Part shown: piece by piece, positions 32,902-42,734 of the stretch
Numbering within the stretch: the first letter of the stretch is position 1
Layout: each line of letters starts with the position of its first letter
NCBI GenBank assembly: GCA_028278525.1
Contig: JANQEE010000009.1
Location: 62,001 to 126,000, forward strand
Length of the DNA: 64,000 nt
Direction: 5' to 3'
Origin: Minwuiaceae bacterium
GTDB taxonomy: Bacteria; Pseudomonadota; Alphaproteobacteria; Minwuiales; Minwuiaceae
Notes under the pieces: generated by a model
What the model was told of the DNA's origin: nothing
The model's input: the letters and a program-made list of their open reading frames with translations, nothing else
The model's database searches: none
Translations under genes and position numbers: made by a program

Positions 32902-32982
32902 GGAATCGATCCTTCGCGAAACGTTCGGCGGAGGACGAGGATACACGATTATACGCCGGGCGCAGTTCGCCGACGGATCGCC

Positions 32983-33603
32983 TTAAGCCTCTTCGGTGAT
33001 CGGGTCCGAGCCGTCGAGCGGGAAAATCGTGATGCGGCGGCCGACGCCGAGCGCCGCCTCCGTCTCGCTGTCGACCGGTTCGTCGCAGATGGTGGTGCCG
33101 ATCAACCCTTCGGGCGCGCCGTCCGCCGAGAACAACGGCAGCAGCAACCGCTCGCCGTAGCCCGGCTTCATACGCTCGCTGTAGAGCCGCCCGGCCAGCA
33201 CCGCGATCGCCGGCAGACCCGGGCAATCGAGGAAATAGCGCGCGACGGTCGGATAGCCGCCCGGTTCGACGACCTCGTCCAGATAACGGCCGACCAACGG
33301 CACGCCATAGCGGCTGCGGATCTCTTCGCCGACCAGCCGATAACGCAGCCGCCGCGGGCCGGGTTCGTAGTCCATCAGCCAGATATGGCTGAGCAAGGGC
33401 ACCATCCCGGCCGGATCGAGGTCGCTGCGTCCGGGCGGACGGGCGTCGGAGCCGACGCTGAGCCAATAATCGAGCAGCATTTGGACACTGTCCCGATCGA
33501 TGGCCTGCCGGGCCGCCGCCGCGACCGTTCGCCAGGCGGCGTGGCCGCCGGGCCGCGCGCCGGGTTTGGGACCAGAACTGGTACTCTCGTCACTCGGTGT
33601 CAT
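32983..33603 (-). CDS. PAS-domain protein (PAS_5 type)
   Basis: 206 residues. The pattern LLDYWLSVGSDARPPGRSDLDPAGMVPLLSHIWLMDYE, then LRYRLVGEEIRSRYGVPLVGRYLDE and LPLFSADGAPEGLIGTTI, belongs to the small PAS_5 family found almost only in Alphaproteobacteria. No output domain is attached, so it may act by protein contact. The N-terminal 30 residues are low complexity. Role unknown. Confidence 0.85.
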   Translation of the reverse strand: MTPSDESTSSGPKPGARPGGHAAWRTVAAAARQAIDRDSVQMLLDYWLSVGSDARPPGRSDLDPAGMVPLLSHIWLMDYEPGPRRLRYRLVGEEIRSRYGVPLVGRYLDEVVEPGGYPTVARYFLDCPGLPAIAVLAGRLYSERMKPGYGERLLLPLFSADGAPEGLIGTTICDEPVDSETEAALGVGRRITIFPLDGSDPITEEA

Positions 33604-33668
33604 GAGATCCGAGAATTTACACCATAGATTGATATTCTGTGAAAATTATCGTGAAATGGGAGAGATTT

Positions 33669-33899
33669 TTACGCCTCTGCCACCCCGCGCATCAACCGAT
33701 AGTAGTGGTCCGCATGCTGATAGTACGATTCTGACGTTACCGGGTCTCCGTCGGCCGCGGCAGCGCGGGCCAGGACCAGATAGCGTTCGACCGCCTGGCG
33801 CGCACCGGATGCGCCGGACTTAGCCGTCCGACGGCCATCGCCTTGCCGGGTTTTGGTCCTGTGCGCCGGCCTTCGGCGCGCTTTCCGCGGGTCAGCCAC
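33669..33899 (-). CDS. Short DUF4167-like protein
   Basis: 76 residues from the GTG at 33899, which overlaps the end of the zinc-ribbon gene by eight bases; a longer frame extends to 33956. The first 35 residues are very basic (PRKARRRPAHRTKTRQGDGRR), followed by AVERYLVLARAAAADGDPV and YYQHADHYYRLMRG, the core of DUF4167. That family is typical of Alphaproteobacteria; the usual protein is longer, so this is a short version. Function unknown; the basic tail suggests nucleic acid binding. Confidence 0.65.
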   Translation of the reverse strand: MADPRKARRRPAHRTKTRQGDGRRTAKSGASGARQAVERYLVLARAAAADGDPVTSESYYQHADHYYRLMRGVAEA

Positions 33900-34044
33900 G
33901 GCGCCAGGCTTCGGTCGACTTGCACTTCTTGCAAATCCGCTCGCCCGCCCAGGCACTATCGAACTTAGCGTTGCACATCAGGCACTTGCGCGTCTTACGC
34001 TGCGCTACGGGCTTGGCTTCCATTTCTTCCAACTCTGCTTGCAT
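33892..34044 (-). CDS. Small zinc-ribbon protein (50 residues)
   Basis: ATG at 34044 (complement), TGA at 33892-33894, with AGGAG 10 bases before the start. Two C-x-x-C pairs are visible, KCLMCNAKFDS and ICKKCKS, making a zinc ribbon, with a basic KTRKC segment before the first. Similar small zinc-ribbon proteins are widespread in Rhodospirillales; they have no known function. It overlaps the DUF4167-like gene start, so the two are translationally coupled. Confidence 0.8.
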   Translation of the reverse strand: MQAELEEMEAKPVAQRKTRKCLMCNAKFDSAWAGERICKKCKSTEAWRRG

Positions 34045-34308
34045 CGTCTTGCTTTACTCCTGCGATGGCCGAGGCACGGCTGCGCCGTGACGCCGGCCGG
34101 CTTTGCACCTGTTCCGTGTGAAGTCCAGGCCGGGGCGGTAATGCGGCTTTTTGCCGCTTTTTGACCGGCACCGTTCCATGGCGCCGTCGATCCGCGATAC
34201 CGACCGTGGTTCAGGGTCGCGGGCCGCCAAACCGGCCTTCGACCAGCTGTTTAATATTATAGTAGTAATTGGTGCTTTCTTTGATCAAATCAAGGTGGGT
34301 TGGCCGTG

Positions 34309-34332
34309 TGCGGCATGACGACACATGCCGCA
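34309..34332 (+). promoter_or_regulatory. Perfect hairpin before the hydrolase gene
   Basis: TGCGGCATG-ACGACA-CATGCCGCA, a 9-bp stem, 46 bases before the hydrolase start. The gap 34045-34378 also holds GCGGCTTTTTGCCGCTTTTT (34143-34162), a short hairpin with a T-tail, and an AT-rich block near 34250-34290 that could be a promoter. I see no gene in it. Confidence 0.4.
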
Positions 34333-34378
34333 TAATGGCGGCGTACGGCCAAAAACAGACGAGTTACAATGGTGTTTC

Positions 34379-35368
34379 ATGCGTAAGTACCTGCTTCCGC
34401 CAATCCTCGCCGCCGCGCTGACGCTGGGGCTTGCCGATCCGGCAGCAGCGGCCGGTATCGCCATCGACCGGCTGGAGGTCAAGGACCCGGTTTCCGGACA
34501 GCCCGCGGAAGCCATCATCTGGTATCCCACCCAGACGGAACCGACGCGCCTGCAGGTCGGCCCCTACACCATCGAGGCGGCGAAAGAGGGAACGGTGCCG
34601 GCCGAACTGCGCGGACTGATCGTCATTTCGCACGGATCCGGCGGCGGTCAGCTCAGCCACCTGGATATGGCAATGGCCCTGGCCGAAGCCGGTTACCTGG
34701 TGGCCGCGCCGCGCCATCCCGGCGACAGCGCGGGAGACGACGGCGCCGCCGGCAGCTGGCAGGTCATGGCGGGACGGCCGCAAACGATATCCGCCGTGAT
34801 CGACGCGGCCTTTACCGACGCGCGCTACCAGGAAGCCCTGGCCGGCGCCAAGGTCGGGATCGTCGGGTTTTCCGCTGGCGGCTATACCGCGCTGACCCTG
34901 GTCGGCGCCAGGCCCGCCCTGCGCAACGTAGTCGACCATTGCGCCGCCCATCCGGAGGACGGCTATTGCGGCCTGGCCGAGGCCGAGCGATCCGACGAGG
35001 ATATGAAACGGCCGCTTGGCAACCTGCAGGACCGGCGAATCGAGGCCGCCGCCGTTTTGGCGCCGAGGACGGCGGCGTTCAGCGACGACGCGTTCGCTAC
35101 AATAAGCGTACCAATGCTGGTCTTTCGCGCCGAGCAGGACGCGTTATTGGCCTTCCCGCTGCATGCGGACCGGGTCCGCCGGCTGCTGCCGACGGCGCCG
35201 GAATACCGGGTTGCCGCCGGGGCGGGCCACGATGCTTTCCTGATGCCTAATCAGCCGGAGGCCGAAGGCGCGCCGGCGTCAGGCGACCCGCCCGGCTTCG
35301 ACCGGGCGGCCTTTCACACCGCGCTGAACAAGGAATTGATCGCGTTTTTCAACCGTACGCTGCAATAG
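34379..35368 (+). CDS. Secreted alpha/beta hydrolase
   Basis: About 329 residues from the ATG at 34379, which begins a signal peptide (MRKYLLPPILAAALTLG, ending PAAAAG). The nucleophile elbow is GFSAGGYTAL (G-x-S-x-G) near residue 165; the acid and the final histidine (GAGHDAFLMP near residue 283) follow in the expected order, and VISHGSGGGQLSHLD is the oxyanion region. This resembles platelet-activating-factor acetylhydrolase and dienelactone hydrolase relatives. Periplasmic ester or lipid hydrolysis is likely; the substrate is not known. Confidence 0.85.
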   Translation: MRKYLLPPILAAALTLGLADPAAAAGIAIDRLEVKDPVSGQPAEAIIWYPTQTEPTRLQVGPYTIEAAKEGTVPAELRGLIVISHGSGGGQLSHLDMAMALAEAGYLVAAPRHPGDSAGDDGAAGSWQVMAGRPQTISAVIDAAFTDARYQEALAGAKVGIVGFSAGGYTALTLVGARPALRNVVDHCAAHPEDGYCGLAEAERSDEDMKRPLGNLQDRRIEAAAVLAPRTAAFSDDAFATISVPMLVFRAEQDALLAFPLHADRVRRLLPTAPEYRVAAGAGHDAFLMPNQPEAEGAPASGDPPGFDRAAFHTALNKELIAFFNRTLQ

Positions 35369-35392
35369 CAGCCCGGCACACAGAAGAGCGGT

Positions 35393-35608
35393 TCAGACGC
35401 CGCCGCCGCCGACCCTGTCTTCTTTCTCGTCGAAGTCGAAATTCAAGCTGCTTGGCGGCCGGACCACAGTGCGGCATCCGGCGAGCGCCGCGGCCAGGCC
35501 GACGGCGAGGACGGCGATGGCGGCGCGGCGCGTACGGCCATCCGTCGGCATGGCAGCGGCGGAGCCAGGCATTTGCTCTTCGGCCATGACATCGGCGGAA
35601 TACGGCAT
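35393..35608 (-). CDS. Small lipoprotein
   Basis: 71 residues from the ATG at 35608, which has AAAGGG six bases upstream; a second ATG at 35551 would give a more compact lipoprotein signal. Hydrophobic segment [17 protein letters not shown] ends in a lipobox with the acylated cysteine at about 45. The short mature part ([19 protein letters not shown]) is followed by glycines. Function unknown. Confidence 0.6.
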   Translation of the reverse strand: MPYSADVMAEEQMPGSAAAMPTDGRTRRAAIAVLAVGLAAALAGCRTVVRPPSSLNFDFDEKEDRVGGGGV

Positions 35609-35775
35609 GGTTAATCCCTTTCGCCAGTCGCGAGTGCGCCGCCGACACCGGTGTGGCGCCGGCCCGACCGCGCCGCAAAAAACACCGCAATCAAACTGTC
35701 ACTTGCCGTTTACAGGTCAAGAGGCCACTGGTAAAGTCCGCGCGATTTCAGCCCAGTTTAGCGCAAGTGGCGCCC

Positions 35776-36708
35776 ATGAAAGTCCTCGCCGGAAACAGTA
35801 ACCGTTCGCTCGCCGAGGCCATCGCCGGCTATCTGGGCGTCTCCCTCACCCGCGCCAATGTCCGCCGCTTCGCGGATATGGAAGTGTTCGTCGAGATCGA
35901 CGAGAACGTGCGCGGGCAGGATGTCTATGTAATCCAGTCGACGTCGGCCCCGGCCAACGACAACGTAATGGAGCTGCTGGTCTGCATCGACGCGCTACGG
36001 CGCGCCTCGGCCCAGCGGATCACCGCCGTCATCCCCTATTTCGGCTATGCCCGGCAGGACCGGAAGCCCGGTCCCCGGACGCCGATTTCGGCCAAGCTGG
36101 TGGCCAACCTGATCACCACCGCGGGCGCAGACCGGGTGCTGACCGTCGACCTGCATGCCGGCCAGATCCAGGGTTTCTTCGATATCCCGACCGACAACCT
36201 GTATGCCGCGCCGGTCATGGTCCGCCACATCCACGAGCAGTTCAACGGCGACGACCTGATGATCGTCTCCCCGGATGTGGGCGGCGTCGGACGGGCCCGG
36301 GGCATCGCCAAGCGGCTTGACGCCGACCTCGCAATTGTGGATAAGCGCCGCGAACGGGCAGGCGTTTCCGAGGTGATGAACATCATCGGCGACGTCGACG
36401 GTCGCCACTGCATCATTGTGGACGATATCGTCGACAGCGCCGGCACCTTGTGCAACGCCGCCGAAGAATTGATGAACCGTGGCGCCAAGTCGGTATCCGC
36501 CTATGTAACCCATGGCGTGCTGTCGGGCGGCGCGGTTCCGCGGGTGGCCGCGTCGGCGCTGGATACGGTCGTGACAAGCGACAGCATCCAGGCGACTGAG
36601 GCGGTGCGCGCGTCGAACAAGATCCAGCACGTCACCATCGCGCCGCTGATCGGCGAGGCGGTGCGGCGGATCAGCGACAATTCATCGGTTTCAAGCCTGT
36701 TCGATTAG
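35776..36708 (+). CDS. prs: Ribose-phosphate pyrophosphokinase
   Basis: 310 residues from the ATG at 35776, the normal start for this enzyme. Makes PRPP from ribose 5-phosphate and ATP, for nucleotide, histidine and tryptophan synthesis. The N-terminal [19 protein letters not shown] and [21 protein letters not shown] give the ATP and flexible loop; VVDKRRE is reflected in [11 protein letters not shown], and [16 protein letters not shown] is the PRPP-binding loop. It is first of a run with rplY, pth and ychF, as in many Alphaproteobacteria. Confidence 0.96.
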   Translation: MKVLAGNSNRSLAEAIAGYLGVSLTRANVRRFADMEVFVEIDENVRGQDVYVIQSTSAPANDNVMELLVCIDALRRASAQRITAVIPYFGYARQDRKPGPRTPISAKLVANLITTAGADRVLTVDLHAGQIQGFFDIPTDNLYAAPVMVRHIHEQFNGDDLMIVSPDVGGVGRARGIAKRLDADLAIVDKRRERAGVSEVMNIIGDVDGRHCIIVDDIVDSAGTLCNAAEELMNRGAKSVSAYVTHGVLSGGAVPRVAASALDTVVTSDSIQATEAVRASNKIQHVTIAPLIGEAVRRISDNSSVSSLFD

Positions 36709-36799
36709 ATTGACGCCGCAGCCGGCCGGGCGATGACGCCGGCGGCGCGGTTGCCGGGCCGAGATATGTCGGCGCCGGCATTACTGAGGAGATACGACG

Positions 36800-37489
36800 A
36801 TGGCGGACATCGACCAGATTAAGGTGCAGGACCGTGAAAAAGCCGGCAAAGGCGCGTCGCGCGCCTTGCGGCGCGCGGGCCTTGTCCCCGGCATTGTATA
36901 CGGCGACAACAAAGAGCCGGCCAACATCGCGGTCGACCGTGTGTTGCTGGAGAAACACCTGCATAGCGGCGGTTTCACCAGCAAGCTGTTCGAATTACAG
37001 CTTGGGTCGCGGAAACAGCGGGTGCTGCCGCGCGAGATTCAGCTGCATCCGGTAACCGACCGGCCACTGCATGTGGATTTCCTGCGCATTGCGGCGGGCG
37101 CCGAGCTGGCCATCGAGGTCGCCGTGAACTTCATTAACGAGGAAGAGTGCGAAGGCCTCAAGCAGGGCGGCGTGCTGAACGTGGTTCGCCACACCGTCGA
37201 GCTGCTGTGCCCGGCCGACGCGATTCCGGAATCCATCGAGGTCGACCTGACGGGTTATGAGATCGGCGACAGCGTGCATATCGGTTCGGTCAAGCTGCCG
37301 GACGGCGTGACGCCGACGATTACCGACCGCGACTTCACCATCGCGACCATTGCCGCGCCGACCGTCCACACCGAGGAGACCGAAGGCGAGGAAGGCGAGG
37401 CCGTCGAAGGCGCCGAGGGCGAAGCGCCGGCCGAAGGCGAAGCCGCCGAGGGCGAAGACAAGGAATCCTCGGAGGGCGGCGAGAGCTAA
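36800..37489 (+). CDS. rplY: Ribosomal protein L25/general stress protein Ctc
   Basis: 229 residues, long form. The N-terminal L25 domain (about 5-95, with ALRRAGLVPGIVYGDNKEPANI) binds 5S rRNA. The TL5/CTC beta domain follows (about 100-190), and the C-terminal 40 residues are a repetitive acidic tail of Glu, Gly, Ala (about 190-229), which is common in this group. GAGGAGA lies before the ATG. It is co-oriented with prs and pth. Confidence 0.95.
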   Translation: MADIDQIKVQDREKAGKGASRALRRAGLVPGIVYGDNKEPANIAVDRVLLEKHLHSGGFTSKLFELQLGSRKQRVLPREIQLHPVTDRPLHVDFLRIAAGAELAIEVAVNFINEEECEGLKQGGVLNVVRHTVELLCPADAIPESIEVDLTGYEIGDSVHIGSVKLPDGVTPTITDRDFTIATIAAPTVHTEETEGEEGEAVEGAEGEAPAEGEAAEGEDKESSEGGES

Positions 37490-37513
37490 TCGGGCCGCCG
37501 CTGAACGGACGCC

Positions 37514-38155
37514 ATGCTGCTGCTGGTCGGCCTGGGCAATCCCGGCCCGAAACACGAGCGCAATCGGCACAATATCGGTTTTATGGCCGTCGACCGGATT
37601 GCTGACCGCTATGGATTCGGCGCGTTCCGCACGCGGTTCCAGGGCCTGATCGCGGACGGCCGCATCGACGGCCAGCAGGTACGGCTGCTGAAACCGATGA
37701 CCTTCATGAACGAGTCCGGCCAATCGGTCGGCGAAGCGGCCCGGTTCTTCAAGCTGGATCCGGAAGACGTGGTAGTGCTGCACGACGAGCTGGATCTGGT
37801 GGCGGGCAAGCTCAAGATCAAGCAGGGCGGCGGGCATGCCGGCCATAACGGCCTGCGGTCCATCGATTCTCATCTGGGCAAGGGATACCGGCGGATCCGG
37901 CTGGGCATCGGCCATCCCGGCGCCAAGCACAAGGTGAGCAAACATGTCTTAAGCGATTTCGGCGCGGCCGACCGGGACTGGGTCGATCCCTTCCTGGACG
38001 CGATCGCCGATGCCGCGCCGTTCATCGCCAAGGACGACGATGCGGGTTTCGCGTCGCGGGTGGCGCTGATATTGAACCCGCCGGAAAAGAAACCGGCGCC
38101 GGAGGCCGGCCGAACCAAGAGCGAGGCCGCGAAACCAGGCCAGCAAAGCGGGTAG
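37514..38155 (+). CDS. pth: Peptidyl-tRNA hydrolase
   Basis: 213 residues, with a short C-terminal extension rich in Lys and Pro. It frees tRNA from peptidyl-tRNA that drops off ribosomes. The start [21 protein letters not shown] contains the catalytic Asn and His; [30 protein letters not shown] and [14 protein letters not shown] are the other conserved blocks. It begins 24 bases after rplY. Confidence 0.96.
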   Translation: MLLLVGLGNPGPKHERNRHNIGFMAVDRIADRYGFGAFRTRFQGLIADGRIDGQQVRLLKPMTFMNESGQSVGEAARFFKLDPEDVVVLHDELDLVAGKLKIKQGGGHAGHNGLRSIDSHLGKGYRRIRLGIGHPGAKHKVSKHVLSDFGAADRDWVDPFLDAIADAAPFIAKDDDAGFASRVALILNPPEKKPAPEAGRTKSEAAKPGQQSG

Positions 38156-38159
38156 CATC

Positions 38160-39260
38160 ATGGGTTTCAAATGCGGCATCGTCGGCCTGCCCAATGTCGG
38201 CAAGTCGACCCTGTTCAACGCCCTGACCGAGACGGCGCAGGCGCAGGCGGCGAACTATCCGTTCTGCACCATCGAGCCGAACCTGGGCCAGGTGGCGGTG
38301 CCGGACCCTCGCCTTTCCCGATTGAGCGAGCTGGCCAAATCGGCCGAAGTGATCCCGACCCAGCTTACCTTCGTCGACATCGCCGGGCTGGTGCGCGGCG
38401 CGTCCAAGGGCGAAGGCCTGGGCAACCAGTTCCTGCACAACATCCGGGAAGTTGACGCCATCGTCCACGTGCTACGCTGCTTCGAGGATTCCGACGTCAC
38501 CCATGTCGACGGCAAGATCGACCCGGTGGCCGACGCGGAGACGGTGGAAACGGAGCTGATGCTGGCCGACCTGGATAGCCTGGAGCGCCGTGTCGACCCG
38601 CTGGTCAAGAAAGTGCGCGGCGGCGACAAGACGGCGGCGGCCGCGCTGAAATTAATGGAGCGGGCGCTGGAGCTGCTGCGCGACGGCAAGCCGGCGCGGC
38701 TGCTGGAACGAAGCGAGGCGGAAGAAAAGGCGTTCGGCGAACTGCAACTGCTGACCGCCAAGCCGGTGCTGTATGCCTGCAACGTGGACGAAGACAGCGC
38801 CGCCACCGGTAACGACTATTCGAAACTGGTGGAAGAGCGGGCCAAGACGGAAGGCGCGGAAAGCGTCGTTATCTGCGCTGCGATCGAAGCGGAGATCGCG
38901 CAGTTGGACGACCGGGAGGAGCGCGCGGCGTTCCTGGCCGACCTGGGGCTGGAGGAAACCGGATTGAGCCGGATCATCAACGCCGGCTACCGGCTGCTCG
39001 GCCTGATCACGTTCTTCACGGCCGGGCCGAAGGAGTCGCGCGCCTGGACGATCAGGCGCGGCACGGCGGCGGCGCAAGCAGCCGGCACGATCCATACCGA
39101 TTTCGAGCGCGGCTTCATCCGGGCCGAGACCATCGGCTACGACGACTATATCGCCAGCGGCGGCGAGGCCGGCGCGAAGGACGCCGGCCGGATGCGGCTG
39201 GAAGGCCGCGAGTACGTGGTGCACGACGGCGACGTGCTGCATTTCCGGTTCAACGCCTGA
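38160..39260 (+). CDS. ychF: Redox-regulated ATPase, Obg-like YchF
   Basis: 366 residues. G1 is [13 protein letters not shown], followed by the unusual G4 region with [14 protein letters not shown] in place of N-K-x-D, which explains its preference for ATP. A coiled-coil and TGS domain complete the protein, ending FRFNA. It binds ribosomes and takes part in stress control. It starts four bases after pth. Confidence 0.96.
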   Translation: MGFKCGIVGLPNVGKSTLFNALTETAQAQAANYPFCTIEPNLGQVAVPDPRLSRLSELAKSAEVIPTQLTFVDIAGLVRGASKGEGLGNQFLHNIREVDAIVHVLRCFEDSDVTHVDGKIDPVADAETVETELMLADLDSLERRVDPLVKKVRGGDKTAAAALKLMERALELLRDGKPARLLERSEAEEKAFGELQLLTAKPVLYACNVDEDSAATGNDYSKLVEERAKTEGAESVVICAAIEAEIAQLDDREERAAFLADLGLEETGLSRIINAGYRLLGLITFFTAGPKESRAWTIRRGTAAAQAAGTIHTDFERGFIRAETIGYDDYIASGGEAGAKDAGRMRLEGREYVVHDGDVLHFRFNA

Positions 39261-39272
39261 CCGGCCGCCGCC

Positions 39273-39734
39273 ATGACGAAACGCTACTGGGAGGATTTCG
39301 AGGTCGGCGAGGTCCGGGAGTACGGTTCCAAGACCGTGACCAAGGAAGAGGTCATCGCCTTCGGCCGGCAGTTCGACCCACAGCCGTTCCATGTCGACGA
39401 AGATGCCGCCAACGCGATGCCGTTCGGCGGCCTGCTGGCATCAGGCTGGCATACCGGCAGCATGTTCATGCGCATGTTCGCCGACAACCTGCTGGCCGAC
39501 TCCGCCAGCCTGGGCGCGCCCAGCATCGACCGCCTGCGCTGGACGCAGCCGGTGCGGCCCGGCGACGTGCTGTCCGTCCGCACCACCGTGTTGAGCAAGT
39601 CGGCGTCGAAAAGTCGGCCCGAGATCGGCTTCGTGCAGAACCGTCACGAAGTCTTGAACCAGGACGGCACCGTGGTGATGTGGTGCGAGGGGCCCGGCAT
39701 GATCCAGCGCCGCAATCCGGACGCGACGGTATGA
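39273..39734 (+). CDS. MaoC-family dehydratase (first of two)
   Basis: 153 residues with the hot-dog fold. The catalytic D and H of the (R)-enoyl-CoA hydratase group appear in [13 protein letters not shown], and [19 protein letters not shown] is the following helix. It is translationally coupled to a second, very similar gene (ATGA at 39731), so the two probably form a heterodimer. Hydration of an unsaturated acyl-CoA is the likely reaction. Confidence 0.85.
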   Translation: MTKRYWEDFEVGEVREYGSKTVTKEEVIAFGRQFDPQPFHVDEDAANAMPFGGLLASGWHTGSMFMRMFADNLLADSASLGAPSIDRLRWTQPVRPGDVLSVRTTVLSKSASKSRPEIGFVQNRHEVLNQDGTVVMWCEGPGMIQRRNPDATV

Positions 39735-40204
39735 TTTACTTCGAAGACCTGGAAGTCGGCGCGGTACGCGAACTCGGATCGAAGACCATTACCCGCGAAG
39801 AGATCCTGGCCTTCGCGCGCGAGTACGATCCGCAGCCGTTTCATACGGACGAAGCGGCGGCGGAACGGAGCATTTTCGGCGGGCTGATCGCTTCCGGTTG
39901 GCACACCGCGAGTATTATGATGCGCCTGATCGTCGACGGCGCCGTGGAGCGGGCCGCTGTACTGCCCTCCCCCGGCTTCGACGACCTGCGCTGGCTGAAA
40001 CCGGTCCGGCCGGGCGACACGCTGACCGTGCGCGGCGGCTGCATCGAAAAGACGCCGTCGCGATCCAAGCCTTGGCTCGGATCGGCACGGATCAGGACCG
40101 AGATGCTGAACCAGGACGGCGATGTGGTACTGTCGGTACACAACATCGCGATCTATCGCCGGCGCGACGTGGCAGAACCAGGAGCAGAGAAAGACGATGG
40201 GTGA
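39731..40204 (+). CDS. MaoC-family dehydratase (second of two)
   Basis: 157 residues, 50 per cent or so like its neighbour by eye: [35 protein letters not shown]. It overlaps the previous gene by four bases and the next by eight. Together with the hydrolase that follows it points to breakdown of an unusual acid or lactone. Confidence 0.85.
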   Translation: MIYFEDLEVGAVRELGSKTITREEILAFAREYDPQPFHTDEAAAERSIFGGLIASGWHTASIMMRLIVDGAVERAAVLPSPGFDDLRWLKPVRPGDTLTVRGGCIEKTPSRSKPWLGSARIRTEMLNQDGDVVLSVHNIAIYRRRDVAEPGAEKDDG

Positions 40205-40874
40205 GATCATCACATTGACGGCCTCCGACGGCCACCAATTGTCCGCCTATAAGGCGGAACCCACGGCCAGCCCGAAAGGTGGCGTGGTGGTGATCCAGGA
40301 AATCTTCGGGGTCAACAGCCATATCCGCGACGTCTGCGACCGCTACGCCACCGCCGGCTACCTGGCCGTGGCGCCGGCGGTCTACGACCGGGTCGCGCGC
40401 GACGTGCAGCTTGGCTACGGGCCGGACGACATCGAACGCGGCCGCGACATCCGCGCCGAAACCGACATCGACGACGTGATCAAGGACGTCGCCGCCGCAG
40501 CGGACGCGGCCAGCGCCGGCGGCAAGGTCGGCATCGTCGGCTATTGCTGGGGCGGATCCGTCGTCTATGTCGCCTGCTGCCGACTGGGCGACAAACTCAG
40601 CTGCGGTTCCGGCTATTACGGCGGGCAGATCATTCCACATCTGCATGAGGAGCCGCAGGTGCCGGTGATGCTGCATTTCGGCGAGAAGGACGCCGGCATC
40701 CCGCTGACCGACGTGGACAAGATCATCGCCGCTCAGCCGAAGGTGACCGTGCATGTCTATCTGGGCGCCGACCACGGCTTCAACTGCGACCAGCGCACCC
40801 AGTACAACCCGGAAGCCGCCGTGCTGGCGCAGGACCGCACGCTGGCGATGTTCAAGGAACATCTGGGCGGGTAG
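40197..40874 (+). CDS. Dienelactone hydrolase family protein
   Basis: 225 residues from the ATG at 40197. The nucleophile is a cysteine in [12 protein letters not shown], and the histidine follows in [15 protein letters not shown], with D-A-G-I-P before it; this C-D-H triad is that of dienelactone hydrolase. The [18 protein letters not shown] start supplies the substrate glutamate. It is cytoplasmic and probably opens a lactone or hydrolyses a small ester. A long hairpin follows its stop. Confidence 0.9.
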   Translation: MGEIITLTASDGHQLSAYKAEPTASPKGGVVVIQEIFGVNSHIRDVCDRYATAGYLAVAPAVYDRVARDVQLGYGPDDIERGRDIRAETDIDDVIKDVAAAADAASAGGKVGIVGYCWGGSVVYVACCRLGDKLSCGSGYYGGQIIPHLHEEPQVPVMLHFGEKDAGIPLTDVDKIIAAQPKVTVHVYLGADHGFNCDQRTQYNPEAAVLAQDRTLAMFKEHLGG

Positions 40875-40890
40875 GGCATTTTGGTTTTAT

Positions 40891-40972
40891 GCCGAGCCAC
40901 CCGCTCCCCCGTCCCAACCACCCCGAGGGTACCCTGTATGGGTGGTTGGGACGGGGGAGCGGGTGGCTCGGC
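40891..40972. repeat. Long palindromic repeat, copy B (33-bp perfect stem)
   Basis: Arms 40891-40923 and 40940-40972 are perfect complements around the 16-base loop CGAGGGTACCCTGTAT. Its arms share the CCGCTCCCCCGTCCCAACCA core with copies A and C, but the outer ten bases differ (GCCGAGCCAC) and have changed on both sides together. Confidence 0.85.
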
Positions 40973-41032
40973 CAATCCATCAAAACACACCACGCTCCAG
41001 CCGGCCGCCTGTTTCCCGTGGCGCCCTGCTAG

Positions 41033-42283
41033 ATGCTGACCCTGACGCCGGCGGACCGCGCCGCCGCAACCGGCGGCCAGGGCGCGGCCCAGGCGATGGC
41101 GATGCGGATCGTCGCGGAGGCCGGGCGGCTGTTGGGCGCGAACCGGCTGATCGATATTGAATCGGCGCATATCGACGGTTGTCTCTATCACGGCGACAGC
41201 GGCGTCGAGTTCGCCGAGCGGCTGGTTGCGGGCGGCGGCCGGGTCAATGTGCCGGCGACGCTGAACGCCGGGGTTCTGGATCTTTGCCAGCCCGGCACGG
41301 TAAAGGCCGATCCGCACCTGCGCGAGATGGGCTATCGCCTGCAAAGCGCCTACGAGACGCTGGGCTGCCGGCCGAGTTGGACCTGCGCGCCGTATCAGGC
41401 CGGCCACCGCCCCGCCTTCGGCCAGCATGTCGCCTGGGGCGAGAGCAACGCGGTGGCGTTCTGCAATTCGGTGCTGGGCGCCCGGACCAACCGCTACGGC
41501 GACTTCCTGGACATCTGCTGCGCCCTGACCGGCCGGGCACCGGAAGCGGGACTGCATCTGGACGAAAACCGGCACGCCACCGTCGTCGTCGACACCGCGA
41601 CGCTGTCGTCCGCACTTAAAGATCTCGACGTATTCTATCCGGTGCTGGGCGCGTGGCTCGGCGGGGCGGTGGGCGACGCCGTCGCGGTGATCGACGGGCT
41701 GCCGGCCGATACCGGCGAGGACAAGCTGAAGGCGCTGGGCGCGGGTGCGGCATCGACCGGGGCCGTCGGCCTGTTCCACGTTGTCGGCGTCACGCCGGAA
41801 GCGCCGACGCTGGCCGCCGCGCTGGGCGGCAAGGAGCCGCAGACAATACGGCTGACGCCGGACATGGTGCGCGCGGCGCGCGACCGGCTGAGCACCGCGG
41901 CGGACGCGCCGGTCGACTGCGTCGCGCTGGGCAGCCCGCACTTTTCTATCGACGAATTCGCCGCGCTGGAGCGCTTGCTGCGGCCCGGCAGGCCCCGGTT
42001 GCCGATCCATGTCTGCACCGGCCGGCATGTAATCGACGAGTTGGAACGGCAGGGCCGGATGCAACCGCTGAAGGACGCGGGCATCCACCTGATCGTCGAT
42101 ACCTGCGTGGTAATCGCGCCGATCCTGCCGGCGGGCGGTGGGGTGCTGATGACCAACTCCGCCAAGTTCGCCCACTATGCCCCCGGCAATATCGGCTACG
42201 GCGTCGTCTACGGAAGCCTGGCCGACTGCGTCGCCACCGCCTACGACGGCGTACTGAGCCGCGACGAAAGCCTGTGGCAGTGA
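41033..42283 (+). CDS. Aconitase X catalytic (large) subunit
   Basis: 416 residues. The blocks GDSGVEFAERLVAGGGRV, PATLNAGVLDLC, ETLGCRPSWTCAPYQAGHRP and AWGESNAVAFCNSVLGARTNRYGDF fit the AcnX large subunit, with cysteines for an iron-sulphur site. AcnX enzymes are dehydratases, for example cis-3-hydroxyproline dehydratase and mevalonate 5-phosphate dehydratase. Which one is unclear. The stop overlaps the small-subunit GTG at 42280. Confidence 0.88.
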   Translation: MLTLTPADRAAATGGQGAAQAMAMRIVAEAGRLLGANRLIDIESAHIDGCLYHGDSGVEFAERLVAGGGRVNVPATLNAGVLDLCQPGTVKADPHLREMGYRLQSAYETLGCRPSWTCAPYQAGHRPAFGQHVAWGESNAVAFCNSVLGARTNRYGDFLDICCALTGRAPEAGLHLDENRHATVVVDTATLSSALKDLDVFYPVLGAWLGGAVGDAVAVIDGLPADTGEDKLKALGAGAASTGAVGLFHVVGVTPEAPTLAAALGGKEPQTIRLTPDMVRAARDRLSTAADAPVDCVALGSPHFSIDEFAALERLLRPGRPRLPIHVCTGRHVIDELERQGRMQPLKDAGIHLIVDTCVVIAPILPAGGGVLMTNSAKFAHYAPGNIGYGVVYGSLADCVATAYDGVLSRDESLWQ

Positions 42284-42687
42284 TCGCCGCCGAACCGCTG
42301 ATCGAAGGCACGGCGCAAGGCCCGGTGCTGCGGTTCACCGACCCGATCAGCTTCTGGGGCGGCGTCGACCCGGCGACCGGCCGCGTCACCGATCCGCAGC
42401 ATCATGCGCATGGCCAGAACATCGCGGGCACGGTGCTGGTGCTGGCCGCGACGCGGGGTTCGTCGTCGTCCAGCGCGGTGATGCTGGAACTGATGCGCGG
42501 TAAGAACGCGCCGGCGGCGCTGATCCTGGCCGAGGTCGACGCGATCCTGGCGCTGGGTGTGGTGGTGGCGCGGGAGATGGGCTATGGCGCTATCCCGGTG
42601 CTGCGGCTTCCGGTCGACGAACACGCAAAACTGACGACCGGGCGCGCGATCACGATTGCTATGGACGGTGCGATTGGGTTTGGTTGA
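42280..42687 (+). CDS. Aconitase X swivel (small) subunit
   Basis: 135 residues from the GTG at 42280, which overlaps the large-subunit stop (GTGA). The DPISFWGGVDPATGRVTD and GTVLVLAATRGSSSSSAVMLEL segments are the conserved swivel domain of AcnX. It completes the active site with the catalytic subunit. In the same strand behind it are the repeats at 42735-42927. Confidence 0.88.
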   Translation: MIAAEPLIEGTAQGPVLRFTDPISFWGGVDPATGRVTDPQHHAHGQNIAGTVLVLAATRGSSSSSAVMLELMRGKNAPAALILAEVDAILALGVVVAREMGYGAIPVLRLPVDEHAKLTTGRAITIAMDGAIGFG

Positions 42688-42734
42688 TGCGGGCAAGGCT
42701 GGCGCCCTTCTCGGAGACGCTACGTACACCGCGG

